A stretch of DNA of 64,000 nt from Saccoglossus kowalevskii (Eukaryota > Hemichordata > Enteropneusta > Harrimaniidae), in assembly GCF_000003605.2 (NCBI RefSeq), contig NW_003142819.1:104690-168689 (forward strand), read 5' to 3'. Positions 1-12,522 of this stretch are shown here, in pieces (positions within the stretch are counted from its first letter, which is position 1; every line of letters starts with the position of its first letter). Under the pieces are notes generated by a model. The model was given only the letters and a program-made list of their open reading frames with translations, did not search any database and had not been told where the DNA came from. Position numbers and translations under genes: made by a program.

Positions 1-2
1 GT

Positions 3-227
3 ATGTATGTATGTATAAAGACAGACCTTGTACAACAGGTTGACCATCTACAAGCTGGAGTTGCTAGATGGCTAAGGCATGTAGAACACTGGAAACAACT
101 ATCATTAACCTGTTCACACTGGAGGAAAATGTCCCAATTTAATGCTTATTTACTGGACAAGAACAGAGTTGCAGTGTTACCTCGGCTATGCTTTTTAATG
201 CAGTGGGAACTGTTTCAAAATGTGTAG
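3..227 (+). CDS. Possible 3'-terminal exon of an unidentified gene, cut by the window edge
   Basis: An open frame of 74 codons starts at the window edge and ends in TAG. Its translation is rich in Trp, His, Leu and Cys (for example ARWLRHVEHWKQL and RLCFLMQWELFQ), which looks more like real protein than AT-rich noise. No strong acceptor site is visible: the upstream bases are a GTATGT microsatellite, and the exon could begin at the AG near 19-20 or before the window. I do not recognise the family. If real, this is the end of a gene lying to the left, with its 3' UTR running into the AT-rich sequence that follows. The call rests only on composition and could be wrong. Confidence 0.25.
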   Translation: MYVCIKTDLVQQVDHLQAGVARWLRHVEHWKQLSLTCSHWRKMSQFNAYLLDKNRVAVLPRLCFLMQWELFQNV

Positions 228-3200
228 TAATACTTGAATTATGGAAACGTAGTACTTAGAAAGTACTGAAGTACAGTTTTTTCTGAAGAATAGCCACATG
301 TCATTTCAACAATTTGGGTTCTAAGCACTACTTGTGAAATGTCATCCACAAAAAAAAAAAAAAACTTTGTATTGCATAACAAAGTTCTTCGGTACTTCAG
401 TTATAGCAAGATCTCAAATTCTCAAAATTAGTTAAATTAACATTCTTGCTCAAAAGATTTATTTTTACAGTAGCAACCAGAGGGAACACTGTAAATCTGA
501 GGGCACCAACCTGCCTTACTCAAAAGTGTATAAATTTGTAAATTGTCACTCAAAGACGTTTCCTCTAGCGATAACAAGGCTAATACCGTCTGTACTGATA
601 CTCATGGATACCCATTAAATGATTATAACCCATAGGATTTTTTTTCTATACATACTATTGACTATACATTTAGAATGATCAGCTATCCAATTTCTTGTAG
701 TATAGCTCAGTGTTCTTTCAAACCCCAACAGAAAAGAAAGCTGTAACTTGGTACAATACGGAATATCTCATTTACTATTTCATGGAATTATTTACTTCGT
801 TCATTAAGAGATATTTTTTAGAATGCTGAATGTAGTGGAAGACCATGTTATGACATTTACAGATTAGTTTTTAGGGATTTGACAGAACACTATGCAGGCC
901 TGTCCAGTTAATAATTTATTAATATTCATTCTTTACAAAGAATATTTTATGATCATACAATTGTGAAAAAACAGGATGCTTAGTAGCGATGGAACAAATA
1001 CTTTTTTTGTTTTTAAGTATGTTCAAAATTGTTTGGTTAATAATGGATAGTAAATTATTAGCGATATAATCGGCCATGGTTTGAATATTTACCAAATGAC
1101 AGTATGAAGTCCGCTATATGGTTGGTGTCGCATCTTTGCAAACAATGTTGTGTGGCAATATATTCGGTTGTTGCTAGAGTGTAGGCACTCTCCAGAACAT
1201 GAAGTGTCTTTCTGGCAGGTACCTACACTCTGGCTTAACTTTTTAAAATGACAATTACTGGTCAGCCCTCTGACCTAACAATACAAAGAATCTACCTTTT
1301 TGAGCCGCAATATTTCTTTTATCAGTACTATTTTACATCATGAAATTAATGGCCAAAATTGTGAACAATTTCAGCTTTTTTTTATTATTTTTTATTTGGA
1401 AAACTGAATTTCAAACATGCATCCCTATGGATATTTTGGAAGAACTTGCCCCTTTTTGTTTTAACAATATTTTCTTTAGATCTCTGATATTAAAGATTGT
1501 ATTTTGAATAAACAGCTGGATTTTTAGAAGACATTGCTACAATGAATTGTTACCACACATTTTGGATACCAAGTTTTGTTTTTGACAACTGATATGTTTG
1601 CAATATCGTAAATATGGAGTTTATATTTATTACTTATTACACATTGTAATTACAAGTTATTGGCACTGACATGGTAAGGATTGAATTGTGAACTTTTTCT
1701 CTGATTCTTGAAATTCAATTCTTCCATCGAGTGATCCTGACTTCATTGTGAAGTTAGTCAATGGGCTTGGCTGGATCAAACCAGGAACTTGTCCATGGAG
1801 GTGGAAGGGTTGATTTGTCAATCAACGGCAACAAAATAATTTCGCTACAAAATGCAAAAAAAAGGTTGTAGCTCTTGTTCTCATTACCCCATTTCCATGT
1901 TAGATGACAAAAAAGTTATCCGCGTTATCTGGAGTGAAGACTGTGGAGCTGCCTTTCTTATGGATGCAAATTTTTAAAAATTTGACGGGTACTCTGCAGA
2001 TAAAGCAAATGTGCTAATATATAAGAACTTCAGGGAATTATAATAAAAATTGTATTGTGAATTTTTCTCCATGTCATGTAATAATACTTCAATATTTCTC
2101 ACATTTATTAAGTGTGTGATACATGGCTTTAAAAGCCTGTCATTTTTAGCTCTGCCTTGTGTAATTTTTTAACTGTGACGGTCAGTGTACATGCTGCAAA
2201 TATCTCTTTAATTCCAGCGTGTCGTGTTATTGATAGTTGTGTTCTTTGTCTCCATGAGTGTCAGTGCTTATGCATAGTGTTGTGTATTATGGTAATTTGA
2301 TTAAAATGTAATAGAAACAATGCCGCAAGTGTTGCAGGCAATGTCTGCTATATTTTAGCTATATCTTTAGATGTCAGCAGTTCATTTAAATTGAAGTGTT
2401 GCAGCATATTCATGTATGAATGAAAAAGACATAGATTTTACCAAAGCTGAATTTTTAAACTTTTACCGACAATAAGAAAACAAGTGCCGGAAATCAGGGT
2501 ACCATAGCTTGTATATGAAAAGTAAGTTTTTATTTTCATTTATGAAAACTATGGGTTGGTATCTAGGACAGATAATGTTGTGGTACATAAAAAAGGTAGA
2601 TCTAGAAAGTACAAACTGTTTATGCTCTGGATGTACTGCTTCATCATGCCAGGTTTCAGTGAGAAAATATTGTGGCTCAAAGTCACTTGCTAGATTTTTT
2701 ACTAGTGTAAAGTAAATTTATTGTAGCATGACTTACAAGATCTGTAATACGCTATAAGCAACCTAGACGAGATCTCAACAATTATTTATTTTCTGTATCT
2801 CATTGAGTGAAGCAGTCCTCCAGAACCTGATCATGGTTGTACAAAATTTGGGGAAATATTTTTGACAGCATCCAGTACTATGAGTTTGAATTGTGTCTCT
2901 GATTTTTTCTGAGGCTTTACACCTATTAAAAAAAATGCCAATATTTTGATATTTTGGAATTGCGGTGTGCAGAATTGTCCACACTGTGGCATTGTTTCTA
3001 ATTACTGTGAATTTGTAGCTGTACTGGATAAACAACACATTGTATGTTTATTAAACATGTCTGTAAATGGAAGCATTAGTCTTATTGTAATGTAGCTGAT
3101 CTTAAGTATTTTAGTGAATCAATTAAGGTAATTAATAATTAGACATTAATATTATATAGTGTATTGAAGGACTGTTAGGTGAATCTGTATAAATATTTTC

Positions 3201-3921
3201 CACATTATTAAGTCATTGTACACTAGGAAGTAAATTCAAGAACAAAACTAGTTAACTTATAAAATTATTTTTATGCCAATGTGTGTTGGTGGATGGTCAA
3301 CATACATGTGCTGTCCATCATCATAAAACTTAAAAAAAGATTTATGAATCCCCTGGGATGTATCAGGGATTGTATTATTTCTATTTTTCCCTCAAATATT
3401 TGTTTTCTCTTTGACATTGTAAATGCTTTGGTTGGTGAGAATTTTTGTAAAGGATAGAGTACTGTATTTTCGGTTAGTAGGATAGCAATGTAAACAAAAG
3501 GGCATTGTTAACACATAACTAGTCACTTCCTAGTGCCAGTGATGGTAGTGGAAAAGTAGTATCTTCTTGATTTTCTTGTATTATCTATAGAAATTGTGGT
3601 TTTTACAGACCAAGGGTTTTATCACACAGATAATCTGTGCAGTTATCTTTTAACAAGAAATTTTAATGGGAACATTTGCAGTCTTCTTGCGAAAAGAGAA
3701 ATCTTGAATCATGCTACCTTAAAATCACGGCAGATGACGGGTAATTTTTTATACTGAAGTGAGATTGTACTACTAGCTTGACTTAAAATGTGTTAAGTAG
3801 GTATGGCCGGAGATTGGAAGACCAGTTTTCACGGTCCATATAAATATGTGTAGCAGTCATGGAATTTCAGCATTCACTAGCCTAACAAATAGGATGTGAC
3901 ACTAACTAGAATATGTCTTTT
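228..3921. other. AT-rich non-coding sequence, no gene recognised
   Basis: Only short open frames with low-complexity translations occur here, and none has a recognisable motif or splice context. Part of it could be 3' UTR of the gene ending near 227. I see no transposon ends or tandem repeats. Confidence 0.5.
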
Positions 3922-3971
3922 NNNNNNNNNNNNNNNNNNNNNNNNNNNNNNNNNNNNNNNNNNNNNNNNNN
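3922..3971. other. Assembly gap (50 N)
   Basis: A run of exactly 50 N, probably a placeholder of fixed size rather than a measured gap. Confidence 0.99.
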
Positions 3972-5939
3972 AATGGTATCAAGTTTATCACACCAGTGGC
4001 AAACAACCCCTACCCTACTGTGGGGTTAGAAAGGGGGCACATTTATTCCAAAGTTTCACTCAGACACTGCCAGTTTTTGTTGAAATCTTTCTATATTTTT
4101 GCACTTTTTATTGATGTATCTCCCTCTATTTGCTCTTATGATTTACTGTATTCTCTACATGGTGTCTTTTTTACTGGTAATACGTCTTGATGATCTCAAC
4201 ATCTGGTGTGATTAAGTTGATCCCTATATAGATTTAGAACGATGATTTGTCTGTATGGAATTCGATGTCACATCTAATGCATTTTACTTCCAGACAAATC
4301 CTCGGCCTACTACTGTCAAATAAACATTATACAAATTAGGTCATTTAAAATGTGGAAACCACAAAAAAATAAAAAGTGAAATAAAAATAATGCTTGTCAA
4401 TCTCAATAGTTGTTTGTCTTTTTCCAGACTAATTGCTTGATGAATGAAAAAAAAAAGGTTCAACTGATTTCCAAACATTAATTTGATCCCAGAAATCAAT
4501 ATGTGTCTCAATTGTTTCCAAAGATGAAACCTTAAAAATAGATTGCAGCTACCCCACAAATAAAGCAACATTGATGCTGAAGATTTGCTACCAGAACACA
4601 AGTTAGCCTGCCATCTCAATATTAATTGGCTTTTGCTAAAATCCCAATTGTGCCAGCCAGTATGCATGTTTTTGTGGACTGCTGAAAGTTAAATTTTTCG
4701 TGTGAACTTCTAGTAACTGGTATAGTCCAGAATAATCTTTCTATAAATGTTACAAGGAGTCTGGTCTTTAAAATTCTACTTGCTTGGGAACTACAATTAA
4801 TCTAGAGTGGTGGTTTAAACAAGTCGAGAACTGCAAAATATTGTTATAGGATAGGCATAGCTTTCTCTTTTGACGAGAATTTAATGATCACAAAGTTTTG
4901 AATATCCTGAAAAAACAATTAGAAAGTTTACTGTACACCCAAACTATAGAGGGCGCTTGATGGCTAAAATACTGGTGCATTTTCTCAACTGGACGCACAG
5001 AGCTGGGAACAGCCACTGGTGGCGTTGTATAGTTGCAAAAACTTTGGTGGCTTGCAAAAATAGCTAAGGCACAATGCTTCATCTCAAAAAATAATCAACT
5101 TCAGTGAACTTTCCCAATATCTAGTTTTGGTTCCCGTAACTCTGGATTTAGTCTTTCATCTTTAAATAACAAATGCAGTAATCACCGATACTGATTCCCC
5201 TACCTTGAACTGATCTCAAGGTGCTGGTCGTACTTCCCTATATTGGCTTCTTGATCAGAATTTATCAATTGCAAAGTGATCAAAATGTTTGAATACTTGT
5301 AAGGTTACAATTGTTGATTTGAACTCAAGATTGGTAGCCCGCTATCCCCACTTCCCTACAAGAATCTTTTATATACAAAAAATGGCTCAGTAAGCCAAGA
5401 GGTACGATTTAAAATGTGGGATAGTCAATTGAAATGTTATCCAGATGTTGTAAGATGAATGCTAAACAAGTCTCCAGTAATAGGTGTCATTCTAATATTC
5501 GATTGAGGTGGATTCAAATAATCAAAATAGCTGACATGCTAATGTTGTTATAGTTTCATCAGCCATCCAAAATCTATTCAAGTGATCAATAACATCTAAT
5601 CTTGATGGTATTTTGTTTGGCCAAAATTTTGCTGAAGAATCAAGATGGTGGACTACATAAATTGATGAAAAGTTGAATATCTAGAGAATGAAAATTGATA
5701 TAAAACAATGTAAATTGCATGTTTCTACATTTGCCGAGCTCATTCATCTGGGAGTATTCTGTTGTGAGCTTTGACTATTCCTTTAATTCTAATAAAAATT
5801 GGTGAAAAGCTAAAAAGTAATTATTATGGATGTATACAAACCCCCGACCTGATTAAATGTAGCACATGTTTTGCATGAATGTTTTGGTGGGCCTCTTTGG
5901 TGGCACGTGACGCTATATTGATCCTGTATTGTTTATACT
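3972..5939. other. Non-coding sequence, nothing recognised
   Basis: The longest frame is a 108-codon minus-strand one at 4341-4667. Its composition is hydrophobic and AT-driven, it has no splice context and matches nothing I know. No repeat ends were seen. Confidence 0.4.
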
Positions 5940-5944
5940 TTACT

Positions 5945-6545
5945 TATTGGTCTTTATTTACAAATTTAAGGCCATCGGCCCATAAAAGTATTTACACATA
6001 CAAGAAGAATATTCAAAAAATAAAAAGAATATTTAAATAAAATCACATATCTCGTTCCTAAGTATCAATGCATGAAAGATGCTGCAGCCAGTGGTTGTAA
6101 AATGTCAGAATTTTGAGAAGTGTTAAGATCTATAAATTTATCAAAAGATGGGGTATTATAAAATGTATTGGGTAAGTATGAGGTTCGCAATTCGTGGTAA
6201 TATGGGCAAACAAGGAGAAAGTGAAACTCATTTTCAATTTCATCTATGTCACAAAGAGGGCAAATACGTTTGTCTCTCTCAATTACACCACGATCTCTTT
6301 TAATGCGAAGGCAGTGAGAAGAGCATCAAAACCGTGCAAGAGCTACTCTATGGGAATAAATTCCAACAGATTTTAAGTATTTTTCCGGCTGCAATGTAAC
6401 CTTAAATTCCCGATATGTAACCAGTTTGTCTAAGGAACAAATATCAGTAAGCCACTCAAAATGTAGGCATTTCTTAAAATGACATGAAAATACGCTTACA
6501 AATTCCTGAATATTGCCTACTTTCTGCGAATACCAAACATGCCAC
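5945..6545 (-). mobile_element. LINE (non-LTR retrotransposon) 3' end remnant
   Basis: Read on the minus strand, 6545 down to about 6086 gives a nearly open frame ending in the C-terminal zinc-knuckle-like region of many LINE ORF2 proteins: a CPLCD motif followed by EFHFLLVCPYYHELR. Upstream the frame reads VALARF, one in-frame TGA (a likely decayed CGA), then CSSHCLRIKR. After the stop comes about 140 bp of 3' UTR with AATAAA-like sequence, ending near 5945. The element is 5'-truncated and inactive. Confidence 0.7.
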
Positions 6546-9065
6546 CCAGTTAGGTTTCGCCCTCACCCCCGATTTGTCTGTTATATAACATGTTGTAGCA
6601 TTTACGTGGGAGTCTGTTACTTGACATATTGATGATTTTAGCCCAATATTTGATGCATGGTTTGCGGTGTAAAAGAAAACAGGTTATCTTCCACACTCGC
6701 CCAGTACACAATTGTTAGGTTGTTTATACTGGTTTTACATGTTGCATGTGTCAAAACGGTCACATCAGACCTATAGGTACATAATTTTGACAACAATCAT
6801 ACATTTGTAGACATTTTGTGATTTTTGTAAAAAGTAATATTCTATTTATTTTCTCAAAAAATCTATAACTTGAAATTGTCACCAGCCCAACTGAATAGTT
6901 ACCTGTGCCAGGCATATGGGCGGGCAGTAATTTCAAACACTGTTATGTGCATACAGCAGTGACAAAATTGTTAGTCAAAATCTTCTACAATTATTTGTTT
7001 TAGCATCAGTTAACAGTATGTGACATTTTTTCGTTCTCCGTTACGTTTTTTTGAATAATATGCACAATGCCATTTTAGCAGCAGTTTACATAGACCACAA
7101 TGAAAACACATATTCTTGTTAAAAACAAACTTCAAATAATGTCAATTTTTTATATACTTTCGTGTAGAATGATAGATATATTTCAAAATTAGAGACACTT
7201 GTGAGTATAAAAATTATGGTTGTAATTGATAAGCATTTTTATTTTTAACCATTATCGTTTTGTCAAAGTTAAGCCGAGTGCGGGACGTCTTTTCCTACTA
7301 GTATATTTATACATAAATACAGTCGTAACGAGTAATACAATACCATCGAAATGACTTACTATCGGCTGCAAAGGCAAATAAACAACAAATACAGCGTTGA
7401 AAGTGTTTTTCTGCGTCAATAACAGATGCTTGTTATCGTTAGAATGCCAACGTAGTTTTTAAGGCACACATAAAAAGAACATGGGGGGGGATCCTACCTT
7501 GTGCTCTGTCACCCAATCATGAATGGAAACTTTCATCACGAAAACCAACAAGTCCACAATTCCACGAAAGTAACTAAATGCAAATAGCACCGCCCAGTAG
7601 CACCACTTTGAATTATATCGTCTGCTCAACAGCGCATGCTCCGTATTGCCTACTATTAGTCAACAGCGCATGCTCTGTAGCGTCTGCACGACTCAAATAT
7701 TATAGACCCTTTTGGGCACCGTGGCTGGACGATCTAAGTATGGCTAATATAAAAAAAAGTTTACACATGTATCTAATATTTACAGCGGGTGCAAACGACA
7801 TTCGCAAGGGGAGTTAGCAAACTCTCTACTAAAGTCCCCGTTATTAAACGCGATTATTAGATTTTAATAGCGCCACCAACGGCACAATAGCATGTTTTTA
7901 TATAACCACGAACTAAAAGTGAGTGTGGTACTAGTAGTTTCCAGCAGCATTTTCTTTAATATTGGGCAAATCACAAAACATATGATTAAATTCATAATGT
8001 GAAATAAAAATATTAGCGCTACTCTCAATGGACGTTGCTTGTTGACCTTTGCACTGGCATGCGTGACAAATCATTTTCTATCTGACGGCGTTGCACAGCG
8101 TTGACCCCCGTTGTCATGGCATGACTTGTTTGTCGAGCTGTCTTAAAATTTCTCAGTGTTTGACCGTCTTCTCGTCGAATTTAATCTCAACCCTCCACCA
8201 AAGAGAACATCGTTGCTTACCAATCTTATCGTGGTGTGTTGAGGTCACATTGGGGGTTTCAGTATTTTATTTGGTTTACCCCCTGTTCGATATGGGACGC
8301 GTGTAAAATACATTGTTTATTTACATGAAATTCGAACAAGCGCTGCGCGACGACTACCGCGCTACTACTATGCGTTGTGCATACCGTGCATGGCACACGT
8401 TATGAGTTTATTACTTCAATATAAAATGATTTGCGTTGGTTACTGCTGTGACTACTTGGCGCTTGTTTTCTCGAGTGTCGAGCTAGAGGCAGAAATGGGT
8501 TTACAAATATAAGGAAATAACAATGTCTTCTATCAGATGGTTATTGCAATGACTTTTCTACTATGGAATGCAAAATAAATCTATTCTTTAATTCGTAAAA
8601 AGGCCAGTATTGTATTTGAACACCCATTGAATTAAAAAGTGTGTTTGGTATTGGAAAGGGTATGTCAGAAATAGGATTCATAATCACGTGGTTAGCCATT
8701 TATCCTATCCTTTTAAACTATCGGTTGATTATATAGTATAATTACATTCGTATGATATTACATTCGTTTTATTATCAATCAATTTATTGTCTATTACTCC
8801 GTGTTCTTCTAATCGTATTACTGTTCTTAATATTATTTATCCTTGTATTAATTATGGTCTGCTACATAACTAGCGTTAATCTCATGTCGGTGCATGCTAG
8901 TGTTAAAATCGTACGCTGAATATGTGTTGGTTACCTAGCAGGTCATATGTGTATCGGTAGAGTTGTATAACACTTATGGTGTCCAATTCAATAATTCCTG
9001 TTAATTCAGCAATACTTTTACTTCATAACATTCAACATTCATATATATTTTCAGCAGCACATACT
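6546..9065. other. Intergenic sequence without recognised genes
   Basis: No coding pattern was found. A GACGACTACCGCGCT motif at about 8348-8362 resembles the right end of the TTAA-flanked repeat at 9066-9375, so a decayed copy may end there, but I could not find its left end. Confidence 0.4.
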
Positions 9066-9375
9066 TTAAAGGGCGGCAGTCGACGCGTAGCGCAAGTTAA
9101 GTGCGACATTAGTGTTGATAAACTTTGGTTTTCCCACAATCCAACGCGCTCTTCTAATGGAAATCACAAGTATGAGGTTTGACCTTGTCGCGACTTGCAC
9201 TAATTACCGCCGGTGACTTATTCGATACATTCGAATCGCCTAAAAATACCTAATTAATGATTGATTACGTCTAATCTTGTACTCGTTGATCTGCGCAACA
9301 GTCAAAGTTGCCGTCTTTGTTTGTATGAGACCCATGTATCTCGCGCATGCGTGGCGCGACGACTACCACCTTTAA
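9066..9375. mobile_element. MITE bounded by TTAA, TTAAAGGGCGG family
   Basis: The segment begins TTAAAGGGCGGCAGTCG and ends with the inverted form CGACGACTACCACCTTTAA, giving imperfect terminal inverted repeats of about 20 bp with TTAA at both outer edges. The interior is strongly similar to 51546-51838, and the left part also to 36700 onward. There is no coding capacity. TTAA targets suggest piggyBac-type mobilisation, which is an inference. Confidence 0.65.
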
Positions 9376-9639
9376 GAGTCCACGTAGTTTGTCCATTGTT
9401 GTCAAACTATGACCTTTATTTTAAAAATGCTTAGTGCCCTCGTATTTTTTAAAGATTTGTTATCACTGTATGAACCACTATCTTTGCTGGATGTTTTGAG
9501 GAATTTGTTTGTATTCAGACGTGTCTATCTATATCTACCTTAAAGATGCCACAAATGAAGATACAGCTAGTTATTTGCTACTTTGGGCTGGTGAAAAAGG
9601 ACTGTATATGTATAACATATAAGCTGGATAGAAACAAAA

Positions 9640-10150
9640 TACTTTATCCAACATTTAGAGCCAAAATCCAACCATGGTATACATGTACATAGATACAAGA
9701 CGTGAGACAAAAGCCCGATAAATCAATAGAGATCTTCATTTCTAAACTGAAGAATGTTGCAGCAAAATGTAAATTTGGTGATGTAAAGGAAATGGAAAGC
9801 AGGTTGGTGGAATATTTGATATGGGGCTCATGCCAACAAGAAAAGTAATGTAGATGTAGTCCAAAGCAAAGCCACTGGCAAACAAATGAAATCACTCTAC
9901 AACCAGGACAATACTGTCACCAGGTCGGTGAATGCCATTAAGAGAGAACCCAGTGGTAATACACAACAGAGACACTGTAGGTAAAATATCCAGCATATGG
10001 TAGTGCATGTCACAACTGTGGGCAACAAAACCACGGGCAGTCGGTTTGCAGAACAGATACAAGACAAATACATGATCTCATTCATGATGCTGAGGATACT
10101 GAAGAATAGAAGGTCAGCAACGAAAAAAAAATAGATATTTGACATCAAGT
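9640..10150 (+). mobile_element. LTR-retrotransposon Gag remnant with CCHC zinc knuckle
   Basis: Plus-strand translation, with frame breaks, gives FISKLKNVAAKCKFGDVKEM followed by a Gag-like RLVEYLIWG stretch. About 70 codons later comes a canonical CHNCGQQNHGQSVC knuckle (C-x2-C-x4-H-x4-C) near 10000-10045. This order is typical of Ty3/gypsy Gag. Stops and frameshifts show it is dead. No protease, reverse transcriptase or LTR is identifiable around it. Confidence 0.5.
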
Positions 10151-10279
10151 ATAAGCCATACAAAATGCTAATAGCTGACGCATTATCTCGTTTGTACTCA
10201 CACTAGGGTACCTGAAATGGAAGTTAGAATTCATCATCTAGGAAATGTCACAGCAGTGAAACTGACGCACTTTAGCTTA

Positions 10280-11560
10280 TCGGCCCGCCTGGCAGGTCGT
10301 CCGTGGACGACTTCTTCTCCAAAACAACTGGACCTTTATTTATAATTTTTGGCATGAAGATTCCTTATTAATTTAGGATGGTAATTAGTTCAAGAGAAGT
10401 GGATCTATCAACAAATATGGAAATTGGGTCAAAAAAGCTGAAAACTGATATTTTCGTAAATTTCTCGAACAATTTTCAATCTGATTGATTTGCTTTTTAG
10501 CATGTAGCTTGGTTAATCCTTTATGTGGCCTGATGATGTAGAAGCATTATCTTTAAATTTGTATTTTAAGTGATTTTTTTCATTATTATTTATGCATATT
10601 GTGTTATTTTCCACTTCTTCTCCAAAACCGACAGTCAAATTACTTTCATAGTTCGACTCTCTTGACGTTGCTCATTTCGTAATGATGTCTTAAATTTTGT
10701 GCAATTTATGATTTTTTTGGATTATTTATATTTTGACTCTCCATAGGTAATACATAGGACTTACAGAATGCATAGGTACATATATCAGTCATCAGCTTTG
10801 ATTTTTGGCGAGAAGGTACCCTGTAGGAATAGAGATTGGAATTTCATTATGAGATTGGAATTTTTTCACAGATTAGTCTATAATTCTGTAAATTGGGTCA
10901 AAAAAGCAAAAAATTGACATTTTTGCCAATTTCTCAAAAACCATCAGTCTGATTGACCTCATATTTAGCATATAACTACGTAGACCGGTCCTCTGTGTAG
11001 CCTGTCGATGTGGTAGCATTATCTTAAATTTTATATTTTTAGTGATTTTTTTATCAATTTTTTAACCTTTTTGTCCAAATATTAGTTTTTGAGAATTCTT
11101 TTTTTCGTGCCAACCATAGCGTTACCTTATGCAACCCTCTCTGTGATTTTGTCATATGGTGGAGTTATCTTTAATTTTGTAATTTTAGTATTTTTTTAGA
11201 TTCTATTTTGTTGATTTTTTGGCAGAAATGTATTTTCAAGATTTTTTTTTCAAACTGCTAGATTGTTAGTTTTTATTTCAGGTGTGAAGGTTCCTTATTG
11301 GTTGAAGAGTGTAATTTGTTCAAGATGTGTAGATTGACTAATAAATCTGCAAATTTGGTCAGAAATGCCAAAACATGAATTTTTGTAATTTTATGTCAGA
11401 CTGACTTCACATTTAGCACACATGTACATTGGCTAATACTGTGTCTTGTAGATGTTGTGGTATTATCTTCAATTTTTTGTTGTTAGTGATTTATTTTGTT
11501 CTATGTATTTTTTGTTCAAAACTTTTGAACTTTATATATGGCAGGTCTATATCTGGGCTG
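10280..11560. repeat. Degenerate tandem repeat, unit about 460 bp, about three copies
   Basis: Three related stretches begin near 10425, 10888 and 11347. Each has a form of TTGGGTCAAAAAAG, then 'ATTTCTC...', then 'CTGATTGA...TTTAGCAT', then 'TGTAGCATTATCTT' and a T-rich end. The spacings are about 460 bp, and the copies differ heavily from one another. No coding capacity is visible. Confidence 0.55.
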
Positions 11561-12520
11561 GTTCTCTGTGTGACAAAAACACAAAAAGAATGTACATGAA
11601 CAAGGAGTAGACAATTCATACAGTGACCTCTCACATACGGTATTGCGTAACTATACATTGCATACTTAAAACAGTACCAATTTGTTGTGAAATTTTCTAA
11701 TGTCAGCTACAACATTTAACACATACAGGCTAATATTATAATTACCGATGAGCGTCAGGCCTACAGGCCTATTTTAATTACACTGAAGCGGCTGATATAT
11801 TCTACACTAATGAAGCATGTACATGATACATCATCATCATTTCAGATTACTACTTTAAATTTCTATTAATGAGAAATCTGAAAAACTTGCGTGCGAACAC
11901 AGTACGCTACAAGAAACCTGTTCGAAGAGAAAGGCCTAACCAGTTGCATTAGCAGTGATAATAGCTCCCAATTCACATTGAAATAATACCAAAGCCATGC
12001 AAAAGATGGTCGTGACATTATAAAACTGCATTGATTTATTTCTATAAACCGTTTGTCTTTATGCAGTTTGTAAACCGACCACAGTTGTATTCATATGCTG
12101 AGTGTAAATGCTACAGATAACTGTGGCATATTTTGTGAACCAGCATTGTCTTAGCTACATAATTGTAACGTAGTTTGTAAACCGCTATTGTAAATTGGAC
12201 ATGATACCTTGACTAAGTCTGTGCAGCCTTAGTCAAGATGCAAGGCCACTGGCTTTGAAGAGAGAGAGAGATCATGGTTTATGTTGTGTTTGAACACACA
12301 ACATAAACCAGGGTAGGTAGAGCCGATTTCTGATGAAGAAAATTGGGAAAAACAGGTATTAGAAGCTTCATTTCAATATCAAGTTGTACTTTGATTTATT
12401 CATGAACAAATGACAAAGCGGACAATACAACTTTTGTACATGTATTTACGCAAACTAATTATAATAAACACATGCTCACGTTGTGCACTGGCAAGGTAGG
12501 TCATCGCTGAATTTTTCAAA
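11561..12520. other. Intergenic sequence with one perfect hairpin
   Basis: Nothing coding was recognised. The single structure of note is the 15-bp perfect inverted repeat at 12275-12310, listed separately. Confidence 0.4.
12275..12310. repeat. Perfect 15-bp inverted repeat (hairpin)
   Basis: TGGTTTATGTTGTGT at 12275-12289 is followed by a 6-nt spacer and its exact reverse complement at 12296-12310. It follows an (AG)n run. Its role is unknown; it may be the collapsed ends of a deleted element. Confidence 0.7.
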
Positions 12521-12522
12521 TA

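Noticed and set aside
4341-4667. 108-codon minus-strand open frame
   Set aside because: Hydrophobic AT-driven composition, no splice context, no recognisable motif.
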